Positions 57,185 through 64,000 of a stretch of 64,000 nt of DNA are shown one piece after another (position 1 is the first letter of the stretch; each line of letters opens with the position of its first letter). The notes under the pieces are model-generated. The model was given only the letters and a program-made list of their open reading frames with translations. It searched no databases and was not told the origin of the DNA. The stretch comes from Parasponia andersonii. Its lineage: Eukaryota > Streptophyta > Magnoliopsida > Rosales > Cannabaceae. The position numbers and the translations under genes are program-made. The DNA lies in NCBI GenBank assembly GCA_002914805.1, contig JXTB01000420.1, positions 252,416 through 316,415 of the forward strand. The letters run 5' to 3'.

Positions 57185-58459
57185 TATCTAAAGAATATTG
57201 TTACATCTCTTGGAAGATGATACTATGTTTTACGAGGTTGTACCTATTTGGTATGACGCCTATGTTTGTAAACGTAATATGGAAACAAATGAAAGTTTTG
57301 CTCGTCAGCTAAGCGAGTTAATATTGGCTAGTTTTTGGGCATGTTCAGCATCTCTACTTCTCTTAGATAATCGAGAAAACAGAGAAGTTTTATGTCAAGC
57401 TGTTATAAGATATGCGTTTTGAGTTTCCAACTTTAATTTCATACGAGATTTAGCCAAGATATAATCATAGTTATCTACTCAAAAAAAAAAAGAAGTCCTT
57501 ATATAGACCTTTCATTCCGAGCTCTGTATAATCAATTACTGTTATCTTTGTTTATTTTTCGGGGGTGAATTTCTTTGATGCCAATTATTTATTTTTGTCT
57601 TCTATTATAAAATAATCTCCCTCACTCAATACTTTGTATGTGGATAATGATTGGAGAGGGAGAGTAATGCTAGAAGGGACTTGCAATTTTGCAGGCAAAA
57701 CGAGTATATGGATATGCTTCCTGTCTATTACAACCAAATTCATGTTTTTCTAAAACATTTGGGCAAAATGACAACGTGAGAAAGCTCATGTAAATTTTGC
57801 AAAACAACCTTCCTCTTTTTTCACTTTGGCAAAACCAATTTATCAGTGCAATTTTGATTCATTAGTAATTTAAATACCTCTCATAAGTAAATTAAAACTT
57901 GATAGTCAAAAGTAAAGAAGTACCTGTTTTAACTTCTAAAAGGAATAGTTAAATATACATTCTGATGACAAGTTTAGATATATCTGCCAAAGGGAAACAA
58001 AATAACTAAAAAATGATTAGAGAAATTTAGGTGAACGGTCACTATTTTAAATTTAATTAAATAGATATTTTTTTAATTTTATAGTTAACTATTAAAGTAT
58101 ATATATTTTTGTCTGTCAATTTTAATATTTATGCTTAGTATATAATATTTTATATTTAGTATATAAATATATATAGGATATTTTACGATATTTATTTTAC
58201 TTAAATTAAGCCTAAAATTCAGTCATATATTTAGAAATATTAGGAAAAGAAAAACTGATAAGCGGGAAAGGTACGCAGATGATCAGGTTGCTAACTCGAA
58301 ATAGGAGACGTGGCTAGCTAAGATTTTATTGAGATTAATTTTTGGCTAAGAAACACTAGCGCTATTTAATATTNTTGCAGTTTCCGTATTTGAGATCTGA
58401 CATCCAGAGATCCTTGAGAGTGAGGGTTAATTCATTGAGGTGTATCAAGAGATTCTTTT
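57185..58459. other. Intergenic region, URM1 to broken ZFWD gene
   Basis: Starts with the URM1 3' untranslated region. The open frames at 57198-57422 have no recognised domain. AT-rich beyond 57900. One undetermined base (n) lies at 58374. No other gene supported. Confidence 0.5.
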
Positions 58460-58461
58460 GA

Positions 58462-58466
58462 GTGTG

Positions 58467-58507
<41 letters not shown>
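58462..58507 (+). repeat. GAGTGA hexanucleotide microsatellite
   Basis: About seven units of GAGTGA/GAGAGT directly upstream of the ZFWD-like reading frame. It generates Ser-Glu repeats on one frame and Ser-His repeats on the other strand, which explains the spurious open frames there. Confidence 0.9.
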
Positions 58508-58540
58508 TTGGGTTTGGGTGTGTGGTACGTACGTACTGAG

Positions 58541-60469
58541 ATGGCAAGTTCTAGAGTTGTTAGTTCGAACTATGATCATCCTTATCTTCATTACCATAGG
58601 AGGAAGAGTTCTTCGTTTGTTTGGAGGAAGGATCAAGGAGGAGGAGTTATAACAAGGTCTGATCATCATCATCATAACCAGTCTTCCATGATCATGAACA
58701 CTACTTATAAGACAAAGAGTGCTTCTCCTACTCCTCCTCCTCCGAAAATATAGAAGGTCTGTAAGTTCTGGGCAGCAGGCAATTGTGTCAAATGTGATCG
58801 CTGTCGATTTCTCCATTTTGTGGTGTCGTGGTGATGACTTTTCCTTCCTCACAAATCTCCAAGGCCACAAGAAGGTTCTTTAAGCAGTTTCTCTCTTTGT
58901 TCTTTCTTCTCCTTTGAACTGCTTATTCTAATGAGTCAGATTTTGGAAACTACAGGCCGTCACTGGGATTGTGCTTCCTTCTTTGGGCGCAAAACTTTAT
59001 TCAAGCAGCAACGACGGAACACTCCGCCTTTGGGACTGCCACACCGGTCAATGTAGCCGTGTCATCAATCTCGGCTCCCAAGTTGGTTCTTTGAACAACG
59101 ACGGCCCTTGGGTATTCATTGGCATGCCAAATCTTGTTAAGGTATATTATATGTATAATATATTTGGTGCTCAGTTTCTCCGTGGCCTATAGTTCCTCGT
59201 TTTGACACATTATGGAGGGTGCGAATATCTACTACTGCTAGAAGCTTCGCCAAAATTTAAGCAAGACGAGGTCGCTCTCCGTAGTAGCCATGGCTTATTC
59301 TGTACTGCTTGACTGATTAGAGAAGAGGGTAAGTAAATAACGATGGTGAGGATATGCACAATGTTTGCAGGCATGGAACACTGAGAAGAGTAATGATGCT
59401 GAATTCAGTCTAAATGGACCTGTGGGTCAAGTCAATTCCATGATTGTTGCCAATGGAATGTTCTTAGCTGGGACTCAGGTGTGTTACAATTGTTAACATT
59501 GATAGAATCTAAATTCTGGTTATATATAATTCAAGATCAGAAGCTTTCTAAAACCTCTTTATCCTTTATCCTGTTTTCTGCATCACTTATAAATATATGT
59601 TATGTTGGAGTAGAATAAATAGTTAGTCTATTTTTTTTTTTTTTCAAATTTTTTTCCTTACAACTTTGCAGAGTGGCCAAATATTGGCATGGAAAGGCTC
59701 CCCTGATGATATGCTCGTGCTGTTGTTTGTTTAGCTTTTGGCGGAAACAGGTTGTTCTCGGCTTCTCTAGACCACACAATAAAGGTAAGCTTATGATTCT
59801 TCTTATAGAATCCTTCGGGTATTTGGAAACTGGGAATTTCTCAATGGTATTATCCTTATGTTTACCAAAGCTTTTCTTTCTTCTTTTCCAGACGTGGGAC
59901 CTCGAGACTTTACAATGTGTTGCAACTTTGAATAGACATTCAGATGCGGTGATGTCTCTCATGTACTGGGAAAACCATTTGCTATCATGTTCATTGGATG
60001 GCGCAATCAAAGTTTGGACTACCACTGGAGAAGGCAAGATAGAAGTAATCTATACACACGATGAAAGACATGTACGTTATTTTCTACCTTTATTCCTTTT
60101 ATATCTCTGAACAATTTCTCTGTATCTAGGGTAGCTTATATTCTCTAAGTGGTGGAAGTCTTGAAAATTTATCTTATCTATTATATCAATTGTTTCTAGA
60201 AGATAAAACATTTAATAGTACTGATGGACTTAGTAGAAACTTCAATATTTCCTCATCTATTATCACGTACGTAGTTGTTTCTAGAAGATAAAATTAAGGT
60301 GCAATAATGATGCAGTACTTAGAATAAAGTTTAATATTCGCTTGTGTGTGTTTCAGGGTGTCCTTGCACTTAATGGGATGACACTCCCTGGGAAGACTGA
60401 TGCAGAACCTAAGCATATCTTGCTTTCCTCTTGTAATGACAATTCAGTTCACGTATATGATCTACCATC
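58541..60469 (+). pseudogene. ZFWD-type CCCH zinc finger/WD40 gene, broken
   Basis: Intact ZFWD proteins combine one CCCH zinc finger with WD40 repeats. Six exon-like blocks with good splice borders remain: 58541-58874, 58956-59141, 59371-59478, 59672-59784, 59892-60071 and 60357-60469. Block 1 has the finger KVCKFWAAGNCVKCDRCRFL, block 2 has AKLYSSSNDGTLRLWDCHTG, block 3 has GPVGQVNSMIVANGMFLAGT, block 5 has HLLSCSLDGAIKVW, and block 6 ends NDNSVHVYDLPS. Damage includes an in-frame TAG at 58751 between the N-terminus and the finger, and a frameshift just after the finger (FLH, then stops). Block 4 has lost part of a WD repeat and changed frame (SGQILAWKG..., then FGGNRLFSASLDHTIK). The last exon expected after a phase-2 donor at 60470 is missing; the retroelement starts 101 bp later. 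Confidence 0.85.
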
Positions 60470-60570
60470 GTAAGTAACCTAAGAATTGAAGTTGTTTTGC
60501 GAATTTCACTTCGAATCTTCGTAGTCCTCTTCTCATGAAAAGCCTTCTCTGTTGCCTCTTCCTTACTAAT

Positions 60571-61409
60571 TGTGGGACCCGTTCCTAAATCATACACCAC
60601 ATGGACGATTAAGTGGCAGAATAGGTCATGAACAGGGCCCACCGTCCGACGTATGTCGAGAGTGACTAGCTAAAGGCCACGCGAGTCGCACGTGGTACCA
60701 CTTCGATTATTGGGCTGTCCGAGGTTAGGGTCGAGCCCATCCCAGACCCTGGATAGACTCGGCCCAGTCCGATCCTTACCTCGACAGCTGGGGGTCGGAA
60801 GCCCCAAGGGTCTTCCACCAGAGTACAATGGAAAGTAACTCACAGCTCCAGACCCAGACAGAGCATTTAATGCGATCTCGAGTAGGTGTGCACAGGGGGC
60901 AAGCCGTCCTGGCAGAATGGCGATTTGTCCAAATCTCGCCCCTGACAGACTCGAGCCATAGGGAACGACGGAAACTAGACTACAGCTGTGCAGAGGGGAT
61001 CACGGTAATCTCGGCCCGTGACCTCTGGAGAAAGTCTTGATGAAAAAGGTACTCGGTCCTGAGGTTGAAAACCAGGAGGTTCACAATTTCAGGACTATAT
61101 ATATATGAGCCATGCATCCCCAAAAGAGAGACATATACGCATACAAAAAGAAACATTTAAAAGTTCATAAGCAAGAAAAAAGACATACTCATACAGAGAA
61201 AAACTGAATCTTTGCTACTCAATCTCAGGGGTAAATATCTGACTTAAGCATCGGAGAGTCTTTGCAGGTGGCCACCCCCACCTCTCCGACCCTGTCTGAA
61301 GTCAAAAGCTCTTTGGGATAGTAAGGACACGTGGACAGTTGGAGGATACAACACCGGCAGTTCAGAGACACGTGGATAGTCAGTGACGGATCTAGACAGT
61401 GATTAACCA
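60571..61409 (+). repeat. LTR of the terminal retroelement
   Basis: Starts TGTGGGACCCG and ends near GATTAACCA. It aligns with the solo LTR 38318-39118 on the opposite strand. A TATA-like run lies at 61096-61106. The U5-type block ACTTAAGCATCGGAGAG, CTTTGCAGG, GGCCACCCCCACC lies at about 61240-61285. Plus orientation is favoured because the TATA precedes this block. Length is about 839 bp. The open frame at 60828-61040 is a frame inside the LTR. The right border is estimated from the alignment and could shift by a few bases. Confidence 0.78.
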
Positions 61410-61769
61410 GCCCCTGGAGCTGATTCCGAGTGCGGTCCCATTTAGGGTCGGAGAAGTCCAGCCACACGCGCAGGTCGAACTCTGCCAAGACAAGTCATAA
61501 CATAAGTTATATCTACTTAGAACCGGATGAGACAGAGCTAACATGCCCATCTCTAGAACTAATCTTGACGATCATAGCTCTAGGAGGACTTACTAATAAC
61601 TCAAAATCATGTACGACCGATTCCAGACGGTTGCAACAAGGGTCAACTTTACTCCAGACGTGGTCAATAAAGAAAAAGAGAATAGACTAAGGAGAATTGC
61701 ACTGTTCTTATTATTTATACAGATGCTTACAACGAGGGTCAACTTTACAAATGTACAAAATTAGGGACC
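61410..61769. other. Retroelement internal region between LTR and antisense gene
   Basis: Should contain the primer-binding site just right of 61409 (GCCCCTGGAGCTGATTCCG). I cannot match that confidently to a particular tRNA. No coding region supported. Confidence 0.4.
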
Positions 61770-64000
61770 CTAATTACCTTCGGCCAGGGGAGCATAGCCA
61801 ATTCCGGTGCTTGGACTAGCCCCGGTGGAGGGTGGCGTACCAGGGTCGGATTCGTCACTGGATAAAATGACCGCACTAGACCCCTCACTAGTTAAGACCC
61901 CAAGACCAGACTGGCTGCCAGGGACTTCCGAAGTTTGATCTGGCTGACCGGAAACAGGGATAAGCTCATTGGCAACAGAGGCGGATGTAGAGGGCCCGTC
62001 CTTTTTCGCGGCAAGCATCTTCAGCATGTCAGCGGGGTACACGATGTTGATCCCATCCCCAAGCTGCTGCATATAGTACTTGATGGAATAGTGGTCTCTC
62101 TCGACGCCTTTCTGCTCGTCAAACTGGTCTGACGTTATCACCTCAGCGTGGCCTTTGAATTCCCTGTTCTCCCAGCCAGACCTGTAACTTTCTGTAGAAA
62201 GGACATCCACCTGCCTCTGATACCTCGTTTTTAGTTTTTCCGCGTCCGCTAGTCTGTCCTTCAGTGCCGTCAGCCTCAGCTCCGCCTGCCGCTGCGACAA
62301 GTCGAGCAAAAGGGCGTTAATGTCAGCAAGGTCTTCGCCGTGCTTGCGAGACAACTCTACTTGAGCCCCCATCAATTTTATGTGGTCCAAATAAAGATGC
62401 TGGCTTACCTCGTTCGACCGGTTGAGTCTACGTTGCAGAGAATGGACCTCTAGTTTGGCTCTTGCTTCGGCTTTCCTCGCCTCTTTAGCATTATCAAAGG
62501 CCCTATCGTGAGCGGGGAAGGCCAGACCTATCTCCGCCCCAGTGCTCTGCAGCTCTGGCTCCTTGACCTTGAGCTTGTTTTAGGCCAATCTGATAGCCTC
62601 AGATTGAGCAAGCCCATTAGCCTCTGCTTCGGCCAGTCTCACAGCTAGCTCATCGCGCCTGACCCTCTCAACACTAAGGGCGTGAGCTACCGCGCTGCTG
62701 ACCCTTGCCTCATCGAGGCTCCGATATAAATCGAAGTCATTCCACAACTCGGTAAGGGCAGCCTCGCTGCGCTCGGCCAGTGCAGAGCGGGAGTTCAGCT
62801 CCTCGGTCAAGGCCCTGACGCGAGAGGAATAGAAAGACCGGATGGTGATTACCTGCAAGATAAATAAAAAAAGTCAGTGTCTAACAAGGATGCTGAGAAG
62901 TATAGAGGCAACCAGACGAGCCAAACCTGCGCGAAGGTACGGCTAGCGACGAGCTCGACGTTCTCTAAAGAGAGCGCCTCCAGCTCGGGTTCTGCAGTTG
63001 GACCCTCTTTTTGGGCGTTATCCGCATCTGCAGAACGCGACTCCACCCTGCCAACCACGAGGGCACCCTCCCCCTCAACTGGGCACGCCCCCAAATCGGC
63101 AGTGGCAGGGATGGAGGAAAGCTAGGCGCCGTCGAAAGCGATGTCAGCGACGGCAGGAGGTGGTGCATCCCTTCCTGACGGGCCGCTATACACGGACCTT
63201 CTTCTCCTTAGAAGGGTCAATGTGACCCCGTCGTCATCGCTGTCAGACGAGGGGGCAACCCTACCCTTCTTCTCTACCTGGCCCTCTTCTTCTTTAGATG
63301 AGCCGACCTCATGGTGCCGCTTTATTGGGACTGGAGGAGGGGAAGACAGCCGAGATTTCAACCTCGGAGCCCCCCATTGAGCTCAACGATCTCCCCACCG
63401 AGGCAAGCAGCACCTGACCCCGCACTCGTTTTCGAACCAGAGTCGGGGGTGGAAGAGGTTGGTGCAGCAGACCACCCGGGTAGACTTAGGAGCATCCCCT
63501 TGCCATATACTTCCCGTGTGGCCGATGTTTCCCCGGACGGAGGTCTGTTTGCATTGGAGCGGGGGACCACGGACACTTTATCCTCTGAAAACACCACGAG
63601 ACGACGACCGGCGGTTGCCTTGGGGTGAGCCTTATGCCCAGCGATACCTCCCTTGATGGGGGAGGGGTCTGTCGAGGGGTCCGTCTCAGAACCTGTAAAG
63701 AACAAGCAACATGTTTAGATCACGGCCATAACCCGATCGACGAAGCTCAAGGGTGCGGAAATGAACCCACCTCTATCCCTCTTTGGGGCGGCGGCTTCCT
63801 CCCTACGGATCCTGACGCACTCTTCGGCCACGAACCTCATAGCCTCTTCGAGTTCGTGGCTAGTCGGTGCCACCAGGTCGTTGGAACCCGCCAACTGGCT
63901 TGAAGCCGTAACCTGATGACCTCCCATGGCGATGCGATCGTGCTCGTCCCAGCGGAATCGGTTCAGGGCAAAGGCGTCAAGTCGGCTCCGCAGGTGCTTC
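61770..64000 (-). pseudogene. Antisense coiled-coil gene of the retroelement, broken, partial
   Basis: Function unknown. On the minus strand three exon-like blocks have GT..AG borders: >64000-63771, 63692-62927 and 62852-61770. Together they encode about 690 residues, with the N-terminus outside the window. The first block reads DAFALNRFRWDEHDRIAM, then FVAEECVRIRREEAAA. The second is polar and low-complexity (GRVAPSSDSDDDG) and ends SLENVELVASRTFAQ. The third is a long Ala/Glu/Leu/Arg-rich coiled coil (RVRALTEELNSRSALAERSE, LAVRLAEAEANG, QRQAELRLTALKDRLADAEK), then VERDHYSIKYY and an acidic Ser/Thr-rich tail with SSDESDPGTPPSTG. Disabling changes are a frameshift near 63358, a stop at 63122 and a stop at 62580. 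It resembles proteins often annotated in plants as retrotransposon-derived, without a defined activity. It lies opposite to the inferred LTR orientation. Confidence 0.65.

Larger units (their letters stand above)
60571..64000 (+). mobile_element. LTR retroelement, left part, runs off the window
   Basis: One LTR (60571-61409) followed by at least 2.6 kb of GC-rich internal sequence (61410-64000), very unlike the AT-rich host DNA. No gag, protease, reverse transcriptase or integrase is visible in this part. The only long coding region is on the opposite strand. It is therefore either a large non-autonomous derivative or the start of a bigger element. It sits inside the last visible intron of the broken ZFWD gene. 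The family is Ty3-like by LTR character, which is tentative. The other LTR and the target duplication lie outside the window. Confidence 0.75.

Noticed and set aside
57198..57422. 74-residue ORF after URM1
   Set aside because: It lies in the probable 3' untranslated region, has no start context or domain, and overlaps another frame.
58445..58870. 141-residue minus-strand ORF with Thr-Leu and Ser-His repeats
   Set aside because: It is generated by the GAGTGA microsatellite and by the reverse strand of the ZFWD zinc-finger exon.
61410..61435. A specific tRNA primer-binding site after the LTR
   Set aside because: The sequence next to the estimated LTR end does not match a tRNA 3' end that I can name with confidence, and the LTR border is uncertain by a few bases.

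Overview
This window is nuclear DNA from a flowering plant, most likely a eudicot. The evidence is introns with GT..AG borders, very AT-rich intergenic DNA, and plant-type genes: a beta-type phospholipase D, a class I TCP factor, plant PEX16, a plant ataxin-10-like protein and a CCCH-WD40 (ZFWD) relative. There are no operons, CRISPR arrays or bacterial signals. I see no tRNA or rRNA genes. One ambiguous base (n) lies at 58374.

Layout. (1) 706-16543 is a composite mobile-element block about 15.8 kb long. It is bounded by inverted repeats of about 430 bp, as in a long-TIR Mutator-like element (MULE), and holds a decayed FAR1-type MULE transposase (13412-15675, minus). Nested in it are a decayed CACTA TNP2 transposase (10300-12895, plus), a ~105-bp minisatellite, and two apparent solo LTRs (3565-5702 and 7623-10000). 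(2) 17479-27450 is an intact ten-exon phospholipase D beta gene of 1111 residues. Its third intron carries an antisense terminal-repeat retroelement in miniature (TRIM). (3) 28620-30225 (minus) is an intact two-exon ataxin-10/ARM-repeat gene, convergent with the PLD. (4) 31.3-35.3 kb is AT-rich and non-coding. (5) 35996-37060 (minus) is a single-exon class I TCP gene, probably the TCP9/TCP19 type. GC-rich blocks dense in TCP-binding octamers lie on its 3' side (35.35-35.83 kb) and far upstream (43.48-43.76 kb). (6) 38.3-45 kb holds a solo LTR and several small MITE-like elements. (7) 46076-49011 (minus) is an intact eight-exon PEX16 gene. (8) 49-55.3 kb is AT-rich and built from repeated foldback and tandem elements. 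(9) 55511-57184 is an intact four-exon URM1 gene of 99 residues. (10) 58541-60469 is a broken ZFWD gene. (11) 60571-64000 is an LTR retroelement that runs off the window. Just inside its LTR it carries a spliced, now broken, coiled-coil gene on the opposite strand.

Gene content and order. The genes act in separate processes: phosphatidylcholine hydrolysis at membranes (PLD), transcription control (TCP), peroxisome membrane biogenesis (PEX16), and tRNA thiolation/urmylation (URM1). From memory, Arabidopsis has TCP9-PEX16-URM11 next to each other on chromosome 2 and PLDbeta2 next to the ataxin-10-like MEE50 on chromosome 4. The window therefore looks like two conserved gene-order blocks separated and expanded by transposons. 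The most unusual features are the nested MULE, the paired TCP-site clusters, the antisense TRIM in the PLD gene, and the antisense spliced gene inside the terminal retroelement.
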